From assembly GCA_039804165.1 (NCBI GenBank), contig JBDRZZ010000023.1, forward strand, positions 1 through 26,287: 26,287 nt of DNA. The letters are read 5' to 3'. This document shows, one piece after another, positions 14,871-22,072 of this stretch. The DNA comes from a candidate division WOR-3 bacterium. Its GTDB lineage: Bacteria; Hydrothermota; UBA3072. Position 1 is the stretch's first letter; every line of letters starts with the position of its first letter. The notes beneath the pieces were generated by a model. That model saw only the letters and a list, made by a program, of their open reading frames with translations. It was not told where the DNA came from and did not search any database. The position numbers and the translations under genes are program-made.

Positions 14871-15635
14871 TTAGAGCCTTACTTTCAATCCTCTTTCTTT
14901 TAAATATTTCTTAACTTCTTCTATCCTAAGAATACGGTAATGAAATACCGAAGCCGCAAGTAGAATTTTTGCTCCCCCTTTAACAACCGCTTCATAAAAA
15001 TGTTCAAGGCTTCCAGCGCCTCCGGAAGCTATTACGGGGAGATGAACTGCTTCGGAAATAGCTTTTGTAAATTCTATATCGTAACCGGCTTTTGTCCCAT
15101 CTCCATCTATACTTGTAGGTAAGAGTACTCCTGCTCCCAATTCCTCACATTGCTTTGCCCATTCTACAGCATCTTTATTAACTGGCTTTGTTCCTCCAGC
15201 GATCACAACCTCAAAGCCAGAAGGCATTTTTTTATTCCTTCTCCCATCTATTGCTATAGTTATTTTTTCTGAACCAAATTTTTTGGCTGCCTCTTTAATT
15301 AAATTTGGATTTTTTACTGCAGCACTATTCATTGAAACTTTATCAGCACCAGCTCTAAGAACTAACTCTATGTCTTCAATAGATGAAATTCCACCGCCAA
15401 CAGTAAGGGGTATTTTAATAACTTTAGAAACTTTTTTGACCCATTCTAAACGAGTTTTTCTATTTTCAAGGGTTGCGGCTATATCCAGCATAGCTAATTC
15501 ATCTGCACCTTCTTTTTCGTAAAATGAAGCATTTTCTACTGGATCTCCTGCGTCTTTTAAATTCACAAAATGGACACCTTTTACAACTCTTCCTTCTTTC
15601 ATATCAAGACAAGGCATTATTTTTATCTCATCCAT
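14871..15635 (-). CDS. hisF: Imidazole glycerol phosphate synthase, cyclase subunit HisF
   Basis: A 254-residue (beta/alpha)8 barrel that makes imidazole glycerol phosphate and AICAR from PRFAR, using ammonia from the HisH glutaminase, in histidine synthesis. The two catalytic aspartates are at the canonical positions, D11 (PCLDMKEGRVVKG) and D130 (IAIDGRR). Both phosphate sites are normal: LTVGGGISS, and ASGGAG with AASVFHYR. A small departure is PTSIDGDGTKAGYD where most HisF have LTSMDRDGTKDGYD. No hisH or other his gene is adjacent; instead it leads an operon with xth, a glycosyltransferase and cstA. The intact active site argues for true HisF rather than the HisF-like proteins of sugar amidation. 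AAGGAG precedes the ATG by six bases. Confidence 0.93.
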   Translation of the reverse strand: MDEIKIMPCLDMKEGRVVKGVHFVNLKDAGDPVENASFYEKEGADELAMLDIAATLENRKTRLEWVKKVSKVIKIPLTVGGGISSIEDIELVLRAGADKVSMNSAAVKNPNLIKEAAKKFGSEKITIAIDGRRNKKMPSGFEVVIAGGTKPVNKDAVEWAKQCEELGAGVLLPTSIDGDGTKAGYDIEFTKAISEAVHLPVIASGGAGSLEHFYEAVVKGGAKILLAASVFHYRILRIEEVKKYLKERGLKVRL

Positions 15636-15657
15636 TTTTTTCTCCTTGTTTTAGAAA

Positions 15658-15686
15658 AGAATAATTAAATTCTTGTTTTCTGTCAA
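15658..15686 (-). promoter_or_regulatory. Promoter of the hisF-xth-cstA unit
   Basis: Read on the - strand, TTGACA (15686-15681) is followed after 17 bases by TATTCT (15663-15658). This puts transcription start about 15 bases before the hisF ribosome site. It diverges from the tRNA promoter 43 bases away. Confidence 0.55.
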
Positions 15687-15728
15687 GAATTGTTTTATCC
15701 TACTTTATAGAAATCTCAGAAGATAGAC

Positions 15729-15756
15729 TTGACAAAACACTTTGAGTTATTATAAT
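15729..15756 (+). promoter_or_regulatory. Promoter of the tRNA-Met/tRNA-Val pair
   Basis: TTGACA at 15729-15734 and TATAAT at 15751-15756, 16 bases apart, end ten bases before the first tRNA. Both boxes match the consensus perfectly, as expected for stable RNA genes. Confidence 0.8.
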
Positions 15757-15766
15757 CAAATTAATA

Positions 15767-15840
15767 GGGCCCGTAGCTCAGCTGGTTAGAGCGGCTGACT
15801 CATAATCAGCAGGTCGTGGGTTCGAGGCCTACCGGGCCCA
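15767..15840 (+). tRNA. tRNA-Met (CAT), elongator type
   Basis: A 74-base cloverleaf: acceptor GGGCCCG/CGGGCCC with discriminator A, D-arm GCTC/GAGC, anticodon stem GCTGA/TCAGC with loop CTCATAA (anticodon CAT), T-arm GTGGG-TTCGAGG-CCTAC. The paired first acceptor position and absence of three G-C pairs in the anticodon stem exclude the initiator. A lysidine-modified isoleucine tRNA (AUA codons) cannot be fully excluded. CCA is not encoded. Confidence 0.92.
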
Positions 15841-15886
15841 AAGGATCTTTAAAAAAATGAAGAAAAAAAATAATTTTGTTAAGAAG

Positions 15887-15960
15887 GGGCGAATAGCTCA
15901 GTTGGTTAGAGTGCCGGTCTCACATACCGGAGGTCAGAGGTTCGAATCCTCTTTCGCCCA
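15887..15960 (+). tRNA. tRNA-Val (CAC)
   Basis: A 74-base cloverleaf: acceptor GGGCGAA/TTCGCCC with discriminator A, D-arm GCTC/GAGT, anticodon stem CCGGT/ACCGG with loop CTCACAT (anticodon CAC, reads GTG), T-arm AGAGG-TTCGAAT-CCTCT. It lies 46 bases after tRNA-Met and shares its promoter. CCA is not encoded. Confidence 0.95.
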
Positions 15961-15986
15961 AAAAGTGCACGAAAGTGCACTTTTTT
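15961..15986 (+). terminator. Rho-independent terminator of the tRNA pair
   Basis: A perfect 10-bp stem AAAAGTGCAC/GTGCACTTTT closed by a GAAA tetraloop and followed by more T. It begins on the base after tRNA-Val. A GTG inside it (15975) is in frame with the next gene but is not a sensible start. Confidence 0.9.
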
Positions 15987-15994
15987 ATTTATAT

Positions 15995-16010
15995 GGGAGG
16001 CCTTAGGATG
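15995..16010 (+). promoter_or_regulatory. Ribosome binding site that sets the zinc-ribbon protein start
   Basis: GGGAGG at 15995-16000 lies seven bases before ATG 16008. This favours 16008 over the in-frame ATG at 15993, which overlaps the site itself, and over GTG 15975 inside the terminator stem. Confidence 0.65.
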
Positions 16011-16724
16011 GAATTCCCCGAGAAGGTAAAAATTCTTATTGAGCTTTATGAAAAGGATAAAGAGATTGACGAACTAAAAAGTTTGGAGAGGGAAGTCCCC
16101 AAAAAAATAGAAGAAATGGATAATGAGCTTAAGGGTTATAAGGAAAATCTTGAAAAAGAAGAGAAAAAATTAGCTCTTATTGATACAAAGAGAAGAGAAT
16201 TGGAGAAAATTGTAGAGGAATATAGATTAAATCTTGAAAATTTCAATAAAAGGAAGAAAGAAATCCATACTAATGAAGAGTTTATTCTTTTGAAAAAAGA
16301 AATAGAAAAAACAGAAGAAACAATTACCCAGAAGGAAGATGAGTTGTTAGAAGTCTATTTTGAAAAAGAGGATCAAAAAAAGAAGGTAGATGAGGCAAAG
16401 AAAGCTTTGGAAGAACGGAAAAAAGAGATAGAGAAAGTGAAAGAAAAACTCCTTCAAGATCTTAAAAGTTCAAGAGAGGAGCTGGTTTTAAAAGAGGATG
16501 AAAGAGAGAGAATAGCTGCAAGATTGCAAGATGAGAATTTACTTCGTAAATACATAAGGATAAAAAGCTCAAGAGGAACAGGCTTAGCAATAATAGAAAA
16601 CCCTGAGTGTACAGAATGCCATTCAACAATACCTCCTCAACTATTTGTTGAGATAAGGAAAATAGATAAAATAATCTCCTGCCCATCCTGTGGTAGAATT
16701 TTGATTTATAAATGGGTGGATTAG
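16008..16724 (+). CDS. Coiled-coil protein with C4 zinc ribbon (CdsZ/HP0958/COG1579 family)
   Basis: A 238-residue protein from the chosen ATG. Residues about 1-185 form a long charged antiparallel coiled coil (heptads rich in E, K and L). A C-terminal zinc ribbon follows, with CTECHSTIPPQL and CPSCGRILIYKWVD supplying the four cysteines. This is the COG1579 layout; the Helicobacter member HP0958 binds RpoN and flagellin mRNA, and others are tied to RNA or translation. No flagellar gene is near, so a general nucleic-acid or adaptor role is more likely. The RNase HI gene overlaps its 3' end by 13 bases, a pairing seen in many bacteria and consistent with RNA metabolism. Confidence 0.85.
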   Translation: MEFPEKVKILIELYEKDKEIDELKSLEREVPKKIEEMDNELKGYKENLEKEEKKLALIDTKRRELEKIVEEYRLNLENFNKRKKEIHTNEEFILLKKEIEKTEETITQKEDELLEVYFEKEDQKKKVDEAKKALEERKKEIEKVKEKLLQDLKSSREELVLKEDERERIAARLQDENLLRKYIRIKSSRGTGLAIIENPECTECHSTIPPQLFVEIRKIDKIISCPSCGRILIYKWVD

Positions 16725-17125
16725 CGAAAGTTTTTATTGACGGAGCTTCCAAAGGAAATCCTGGTCCAAGTGGAATAGGGATTCTAATTCTTGATGGTAA
16801 AAATAATAGGGAAGTTAAAAGAATTTCTCGGAAGATTGAAGATACGACAAATAATGTCGCAGAATACAAAGCTTTGCTCGAAGCAATTGAGGAGTGTAAA
16901 AAATTAGGGTTTTCATCAGTAGAGTTTTTTACAGATAGTGAATTACTCTCTCGGCAAATCAATGGAATATATAAAATAAGAGATGAAAAACTTAAACCCT
17001 TATACGTTAAAATAAAAGGAAAACTTTTGAGTTTTAGAAACTGGAAACTTACTTACATCCCAAGAGAAGAAAATATTATTGCAGATAAATTAGCCAAATC
17101 CATTCCTGAAACTCAGAAAAAATGA
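16712..17125 (+). CDS. rnhA: Ribonuclease HI family protein
   Basis: A 137-residue RNase H fold protein. The four acidic catalytic residues are all present: D10 (FIDGASKGNPGPSG), E51 (NNVAEYKALLEA), D75 (FTDSELL) and D125 (ENIIADKLA). It should cut RNA in RNA-DNA hybrids, removing primers and R-loops. It resembles the compact type with TTNNVAEYKAL found in Gram-positive and archaeal relatives rather than E. coli RnhA, which has a basic protrusion. The start overlaps the zinc-ribbon gene by 13 bases and the end overlaps the next gene by four (ATGA), so all three are coupled. Confidence 0.93.
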   Translation: MGGLAKVFIDGASKGNPGPSGIGILILDGKNNREVKRISRKIEDTTNNVAEYKALLEAIEECKKLGFSSVEFFTDSELLSRQINGIYKIRDEKLKPLYVKIKGKLLSFRNWKLTYIPREENIIADKLAKSIPETQKK

Positions 17126-17865
17126 TTTTGTTTTTAATTTCCTTTCTTTCTGTTCCACTTGAAGGAAATGGGGAAGCATTCATTGGATATTACCCTTCAA
17201 AGGACACTCTCTATAATACAGATGTTTCGATTACCATTTGTTCTTATCTTCTAAGATTTGAAGATAGATTGGATTTTTTTGGAAGATATTCCTCTTATCT
17301 TGAAATGGCGGAACAAGAAGGTAAGGTTGTTCTTGATCCTTATTTTGCTTCTTATTCATTGGTATGTGGCTTCGTCTTTAAAGGGTCTTTGTTTTTATCT
17401 ATTTATTGTGATCATTCTTGTAGGCACATCATAGATAGGAAACTTGAAGAAGGAAAAGTAGTATTTAATAGCTTGAATCTAGGCTTTTCTACTATAAAGG
17501 ATCACTCATATCGGTTCGGAGAAAACCATTATCTTATAAGTAATTATATTTTTTATCCTCAGGGGATTTTTGTTGATTGGCTTAATTCAAGACCTTTTTA
17601 TAGACACCGCTTTTTAATAGAAGGAGGAAAGAAAATTAATTCATTTACTGAGATCTCTTTATTTGGAGAATACACTTTGTCAAATGACAAACCAAGGAAA
17701 GTTTACTATATGTTGGCACCAGAGATTGAGTTTTTCTCCTTTAAAGGGGATAGAGCATTTTATGCTTTTATAAAATATTATCTTAAAGCTAAAGGACCTT
17801 TACGTTCTCCAGAGACTCTTTTCTTTTTTGGAATAGGATACACATTTTTTACCCCTTGCAAATAA
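17122..17865 (+). CDS. Predicted outer-membrane or periplasmic beta-rich protein
   Basis: A 247-residue protein I cannot assign to a named family. It begins with a short uncharged hydrophobic segment (MILFLISFLSVPLEG) that may be a minimal signal peptide. The rest alternates polar and aromatic/hydrophobic residues (SLFLSIYCDHSC, NHYLISNYIFYPQG, RAFYAFIKYYLKAKG) and ends with a strand, FFFGIGYTFFTPCK, close to the aromatic C-terminal signature of outer-membrane barrels, with two extra residues after it. Size and pattern fit an 8- to 12-strand barrel. The four-base ATGA overlap with rnhA shows co-translation, although no functional link is evident. Confidence 0.55.
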   Translation: MILFLISFLSVPLEGNGEAFIGYYPSKDTLYNTDVSITICSYLLRFEDRLDFFGRYSSYLEMAEQEGKVVLDPYFASYSLVCGFVFKGSLFLSIYCDHSCRHIIDRKLEEGKVVFNSLNLGFSTIKDHSYRFGENHYLISNYIFYPQGIFVDWLNSRPFYRHRFLIEGGKKINSFTEISLFGEYTLSNDKPRKVYYMLAPEIEFFSFKGDRAFYAFIKYYLKAKGPLRSPETLFFFGIGYTFFTPCK

Positions 17866-17892
17866 AGAGAATTTCTGTAATATCTTTTTGGT

Positions 17893-18672
17893 ATGGTTAA
17901 ATTTGGAATTTCAACTGTTGTAATGAGTGATAAAGATGTCTTTTGCAGCATTGAAATAATAAGGAAAAGCTCCTTTAAATTTATAGAAATTCGCTGTGAA
18001 AAGGGACATTTTAATTACGAAGATATTAAAGAAATAAAAAAATTAAAAGCCACATTAAAAAAGAATGCTCTTACTTGTTCTTCTTTACATCCCCCTCTTT
18101 GGGTGAATATTGCAGCTAAGGAAGAATGGGAAAGGATGAGATCTGTGAGAGAGGTAGAAAAAATAATTCTTGTTGCAAATAGATTAGGTGTTCCAATTGT
18201 GATTTTACATCCAGGAAGGGGAGCCGGAAATATTGAAACATCCTATCTTAGCCTTGAAGAGATTCTCGATTTTGCAAAAGAGTGGAGAGTTCAAATCGTT
18301 TTGGAGAACACATTTCTTGGAAATTTTGCTTCTCATTTCAGTGAATTTCAAGCCATTTCTAATAAATTTGATGTTCATCTTTGCATAGATACATCCCATG
18401 CAAATGCAAAGGAAGACCAACTAGATAAATTTCTTGAAGCTTTTGATGGGAGAATAAAGCATTTTCATCTTTCTGATAGCAGAATGGAAGGGAGAGATGA
18501 CCATCTTATTCCTTATGAAGGAAAGATAAACTGGAAACCAATAACCGAGTTTCTTAATAAAAGTGATGGGTTTGCGATATTTGAAATTCTTCCTCGGGAA
18601 AATTTTTATCCTGAGGGGAGTGATTATATAATAAGAAAGTTAGACGAAATTAAAACTAGATGGGAAAAATAG
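17893..18672 (+). CDS. Sugar phosphate isomerase/epimerase-like TIM barrel (AP endonuclease 2 fold)
   Basis: A 259-residue protein of the xylose isomerase-like/endonuclease IV superfamily. The metal-binding pattern is present: E32 (FIEIRCE), SLHPP, VILHPG, VLENT, CIDTSHANA, HFHLSD and a final FEI glutamate near the C-terminus, interleaved with the expected strands. The conserved H-P-G and ID-x-SHA motifs fit a two-metal or Mn/Zn enzyme. Members act as sugar isomerases, epimerases or AP endonucleases. The short length and the GRDDHLIPYEGKINW loop favour a sugar enzyme, but the substrate is unknown. It begins 27 bases after the previous stop, without a clear ribosome site, and is probably the last gene of the unit that starts at the zinc-ribbon gene. 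Confidence 0.82.
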   Translation: MVKFGISTVVMSDKDVFCSIEIIRKSSFKFIEIRCEKGHFNYEDIKEIKKLKATLKKNALTCSSLHPPLWVNIAAKEEWERMRSVREVEKIILVANRLGVPIVILHPGRGAGNIETSYLSLEEILDFAKEWRVQIVLENTFLGNFASHFSEFQAISNKFDVHLCIDTSHANAKEDQLDKFLEAFDGRIKHFHLSDSRMEGRDDHLIPYEGKINWKPITEFLNKSDGFAIFEILPRENFYPEGSDYIIRKLDEIKTRWEK

Positions 18673-18683
18673 AAATATTCCCC

Positions 18684-18716
18684 TTGACCTTTTCTTTTTT
18701 TTAATTACTTTATAAA
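18684..18716 (+). promoter_or_regulatory. Probable promoter of the zinc-finger/secDF unit
   Basis: TTGACC at 18684-18689. The -10 box may be TACTTT (18706-18711, spacer 16) or the better-looking but too distant TATAAA (18711-18716). The gap is the only non-coding stretch between two same-strand units, and GGAGGAG-like sequence follows before ATG 18733. Confidence 0.4.
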
Positions 18717-18732
18717 AAAGTGGAGGAGATAG

Positions 18733-19269
18733 ATGGTTGTTGCATGCCCTAAATGTGAGAGTAAATATGAAGTTGCTGAGTCAGACGTTCCACCCGGAGG
18801 AGGAGCTGTTAGGTGCCCTAATTGTTCTAATATTTTTATGATTTATAGGGAAGTGCTTAATATAAGGCTTGTTCCTTTTAAAGCTGGGATAGAAAGGAGT
18901 GTAGGGATAAGCAAAACGGTTGAACCTGGAATAAGTGAGGCAAAAGAGATACTTAAAAAGACTCTCGAGGTTGAGAGAGTTGCTTCTCGAGTAGAAACTC
19001 CTATAGTAGGAGACCAAGAGAAATTAATGAAACATAAGAAGGCGGAGAGATTAGGTAAATCTCTTGCAAAAGACATTTACTTATATCACAAAGATAAAGT
19101 AGAGCGTGGGAGGAGAGAAGGAAATTTAGTTGAACTTCTTGGAGAAGAGATAAAGAAATCTTGGGAGTTTTATAAAAAACAGGTAGATCCAGAAGTCCTT
19201 AAAGAAAGGAATTACTTTAAAGAAGCCTTGAATGAGATCATAGGAGGAGGAAAAGAAATATTTAAGTAA
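18733..19269 (+). CDS. MJ0042-type zinc-finger protein
   Basis: A 178-residue protein. Residues 1-40 form a zinc finger of the MJ0042 family with C5-x-x-C8 and C28-x-x-C31 (ACPKCESKYEV, VRCPNCSNIF). The rest is charged and mainly helical, without membrane segments, and I recognise no further domain. In other bacteria this finger heads proteins of varied or unknown roles. It lies 24 bases before secDF and shares its transcript, so a role in secretion or envelope quality control is conceivable, but that rests only on position. Confidence 0.75.
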   Translation: MVVACPKCESKYEVAESDVPPGGGAVRCPNCSNIFMIYREVLNIRLVPFKAGIERSVGISKTVEPGISEAKEILKKTLEVERVASRVETPIVGDQEKLMKHKKAERLGKSLAKDIYLYHKDKVERGRREGNLVELLGEEIKKSWEFYKKQVDPEVLKERNYFKEALNEIIGGGKEIFK

Positions 19270-19293
19270 CCATAGAAATACTAGGGGGTATAG

Positions 19294-21714
19294 ATGAAAA
19301 ATCTTAAATGGAAATGGTTATTTATTTTTGTCTTAATAGGTGTTTCTTTATGGCAGTTACACTACTCTTTCACATTCTTTTTCAAGGATAAAGAAGCTTT
19401 TAGTAAAATTCCTCAGAATAAGCAGAAAATAATTAAGTCCAGAGCTTTACATTTAGGTCTTGATCTTCAAGGAGGAATGAATCTTCTACTTGAAATAGAC
19501 AAAAGAGGGCTAAAGGAAGAAGAACTTAAAGGAGCTATTAATAGAGCCCTTGAAATCTTACGAAACAGGATTGATGAATTAGGAGTAGCAGAGCCCCAAA
19601 TTGTGAAGCAAGGGAATGAGCGGATAATGATCCAACTTCCTGGAGTTGTAGAGCCGGAAAGGGCAAGAGAAATTATAGGAAAGACTGCTCTCCTTGAGTT
19701 CAAATTGGTAAGAGAACCAGAAGAAACATATCAAGTTCTAAACAGAATAAATACTGCTTTAAAAACAATGAAAGGAGATACCTTTGACCTTTTTAGTTAC
19801 TTTCCTCCTGGAAGTAGGGCCTATGGAGTTCTTTCTCCTTACAAGAGTTACATAGATTCCCTTTTAAAACTCCCGAAGCTTAAAGAATATATACCCTATG
19901 GGGATACGATTCAATGGGGGAAAGAAGTTATTGTTGAAGGATATAAATATTATCCTCTTTATGTTCTTAAAAAGGAACCTCTTCTTACAGGAAGTTCTAT
20001 TCTTAATGCAGAGCTCGGTATTGGAACAGAAGATAATCCAATGGGATATAGAGTTGATCTTACTATGAAGAAGGAGTATTGGAGAAAATGGGCTCAGATT
20101 ACTGGAGCAAATGTTGGGAGGCAAATAGCAATTATCTTGGATGGAATAGTTCAGTCCGCTCCTGTGGTTAGAGAGAGAATCCCAACTGGGAGATCGCAGA
20201 TAACAATGGGAAGTGCACCTATGGAAGAAGCAAAAACACTTGCGATAATTCTCAAAGCAGGTGCCCTTCCTGCACCGCTTAAAATTATAGAGGAACGTTC
20301 TATTGGTCCTTCTCTTGGGAATGATTCAATTAAAGCTGGAATTCGCTCTATAATTCTTGGAACAATCCTTGTATTTTGTTTTAGTATTATTTATTATCTA
20401 AAAGCTGGTCTTATTGCAATCTTTGGTTTAATTTTAAATGTGATCTTTCTTTTGGCAATTCTCTCGGGCCTCCGAGCAACTTTAACTCTACCAGGTATTG
20501 CCGGTATTGCTTTAACTGTAGGAATGGCAATAGATGCAAATGTTTTAATCTTTGAGAGAATAAGAGAAGAGCTAAAATCTGGAAAGACGATAAGAACTGC
20601 AATTGTTGGTGCATATCAAAAAGTTTTCATTACAATTTTTGATGCAAACTTAACAACTTTTATAGCTGCCATTATTTTGTTCTATTTTGGGACTGGTCCT
20701 ATAAAGGGGTTTGCTGTAACTCTTTCAATCGGGCTTTTAGCAAGTTTCTTTACTGCAATTTTTGTTACAAGGAATATATTTGAATTCTGGATCCTAAAAG
20801 GTTTAAAGGCTCTTCCAATGTTAAATGTCTTTAAGAATCCCAAAGTTGATTTCTTAAAAGTTAAAAAATGGGCTTTTCTATTTTCAGGTGTGCTTCTTTT
20901 TAGTGGGGTTGTTTCCTTAGCTATTCACCGTGGTCCAAAATATGGTGTTGATTTTACAGGAGGAAGTGTTATTGAGGTAGAAATAGATGGAGGACCAGTA
21001 ACTTCCGAAGAAATGAGGGAACTTGTTTCAAAAGCTGGCTTTAAAGAAGCAACAATTCAGAAATATATGGAAAAGAATCTTTTCCTTATCAAGATAAAAG
21101 AGACAGAAGAAGAAGCTCTTACAAGGCTTAAAAAAGCAATAGTGGAGAGGTTCGCTGGTAAAAAAGTAATTTTCCCTCGTCAAGAACTTGTTGGACCCGC
21201 AGTGTCAAAAGGGCTTCAGACAAGAGCTATTTGGGTTGTTCTTTTAGGTATGTTGGGTATTCTGATTTATGTTTGGATTCGGTTTGATTTTCATTTTGGG
21301 GTTGCTTCGGTTGTGGCTTTATTACATGACGTCTTAATAACAATAGGGCTACTTTCAATTACAAATACAGAATTTAACATTCCAATAATTGCTGGTCTTC
21401 TTACAATTCTTGGGTATTCTATAAATGACTCTATTGTAATTTCGGATAGAATAAGGGAGAATGTGAAATTAATGAGAGGTCGTTCTTTTCCAGAAGTAGT
21501 AAACGCTTCTTTAAATCAGACTCTTAGTAGAACAATCATAACCTCTTTAACCACCCTGTTTGTTGTTTTTGCGCTTTTCTTCCTTGGCGGAAGAATTCTT
21601 AGAGGTTTTTCCCTTTGTTTACTAATTGGTTTTATTATCGGGACATATTCTTCAATTTTCATTGTTGCTCCAATTGTTGTTGAATGGAGAAAGAAGAAAT
21701 CTATTCATAAATAA
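19294..21714 (+). CDS. secDF: Fused protein translocase subunit SecDF
   Basis: An 806-residue fusion of SecD and SecF, the proton-driven partner of SecYEG that pulls secreted proteins across the inner membrane. The SecD half has an N-terminal helix (residues 5-24), DLQGGMNLLLEID (56-68), the large periplasmic domain with the P1 head, and helices from about residue 350 containing TVGMAIDANVLIFERIREE. SecF starts near residue 515 with a new helix, then GVDFTGGSVIEVEI, and ends with GYSINDSIVISDRIREN. The Asp and Arg of both D-x-x-(V/I)-x-x-x-x-R/E-R-I-R-E motifs, needed for proton flow, are intact. Fusion occurs in Bacillus, many Bacteroidota and other groups. The AGGGGGT site lies five bases before the ATG. 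It presumably serves the exported proteins encoded elsewhere in this window. Confidence 0.95.
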   Translation: MKNLKWKWLFIFVLIGVSLWQLHYSFTFFFKDKEAFSKIPQNKQKIIKSRALHLGLDLQGGMNLLLEIDKRGLKEEELKGAINRALEILRNRIDELGVAEPQIVKQGNERIMIQLPGVVEPERAREIIGKTALLEFKLVREPEETYQVLNRINTALKTMKGDTFDLFSYFPPGSRAYGVLSPYKSYIDSLLKLPKLKEYIPYGDTIQWGKEVIVEGYKYYPLYVLKKEPLLTGSSILNAELGIGTEDNPMGYRVDLTMKKEYWRKWAQITGANVGRQIAIILDGIVQSAPVVRERIPTGRSQITMGSAPMEEAKTLAIILKAGALPAPLKIIEERSIGPSLGNDSIKAGIRSIILGTILVFCFSIIYYLKAGLIAIFGLILNVIFLLAILSGLRATLTLPGIAGIALTVGMAIDANVLIFERIREELKSGKTIRTAIVGAYQKVFITIFDANLTTFIAAIILFYFGTGPIKGFAVTLSIGLLASFFTAIFVTRNIFEFWILKGLKALPMLNVFKNPKVDFLKVKKWAFLFSGVLLFSGVVSLAIHRGPKYGVDFTGGSVIEVEIDGGPVTSEEMRELVSKAGFKEATIQKYMEKNLFLIKIKETEEEALTRLKKAIVERFAGKKVIFPRQELVGPAVSKGLQTRAIWVVLLGMLGILIYVWIRFDFHFGVASVVALLHDVLITIGLLSITNTEFNIPIIAGLLTILGYSINDSIVISDRIRENVKLMRGRSFPEVVNASLNQTLSRTIITSLTTLFVVFALFFLGGRILRGFSLCLLIGFIIGTYSSIFIVAPIVVEWRKKKSIHK

Positions 21715-21715
21715 A

Positions 21716-22072
21716 ATGGAGAAGACAAGGCATTTTAAGGCAGGAGAAGTTATAATTTCGGAAGGAGATATACCAAAAGAGATGTTTCTAATAAAGAAAG
21801 GTAGAGTAAGGATAAAAAAGAAAGGAAAGTGGATTACAGATTTAAAAACAGGCGATTTTTTAGGAGAGATGGGTGCTCTTGATCGACATCCAAGAAGTGC
21901 AACCGCAATAGCAGTAGAGGATACAATTCTTTCTGTTATTGAAGTTGAAGAACTGGAGAAAAAACTTCAGAGAGATCCTATTATTTATCATCTTGTTAAA
22001 TCTTTGATAAAAAGATTAAGAGAAACAAATAGGAAACTTTATTCGGAGGATAGAAATGAGACTGGGGGTTAA
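21716..22072 (+). CDS. Stand-alone cyclic-nucleotide-binding domain protein
   Basis: A 118-residue protein consisting of one Crp-type sensor domain. The phosphate-binding cassette FLGEMGALDRHPRSATAIA keeps the key G50-E51 and R60-S-A-T residues, so binding of cAMP or cGMP is plausible. A C-terminal helix follows, but there is no DNA-binding helix-turn-helix and no catalytic domain. I placed the start at ATG 21716, one base after the secDF stop; the frame extends further upstream only inside secDF. A GGAGAAAGAAG run precedes it. Its last 17 bases overlap pdxJ. A single sensor domain between secDF and pdxJ would need a partner protein to have an output. Confidence 0.82.
   Translation: MEKTRHFKAGEVIISEGDIPKEMFLIKKGRVRIKKKGKWITDLKTGDFLGEMGALDRHPRSATAIAVEDTILSVIEVEELEKKLQRDPIIYHLVKSLIKRLRETNRKLYSEDRNETGG

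Noticed and set aside
14871-15635. HisF-like sugar-amidation enzyme instead of histidine HisF
   Set aside because: Both catalytic aspartates (D11, D130) and phosphate loops are canonical, and no sugar amidotransferase gene is adjacent.
15975-16007. GTG start for the zinc-ribbon protein
   Set aside because: The GTG is inside the 3' arm of the tRNA terminator, and the GGGAGG site at 15995-16000 points to ATG 16008 instead.
16462-16962. 166-codon - strand frame across the zinc-ribbon and RNase HI genes
   Set aside because: It spans two genes with clear catalytic or zinc motifs on the + strand; the translation is a serine/leucine-rich shadow.
21626-21715. Longer start for the cyclic-nucleotide-binding protein within secDF
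   Set aside because: It would overlap the conserved SecF end by 90 bases and add a hydrophobic out-of-frame leader; the ATG one base after the secDF stop fits the domain boundary.
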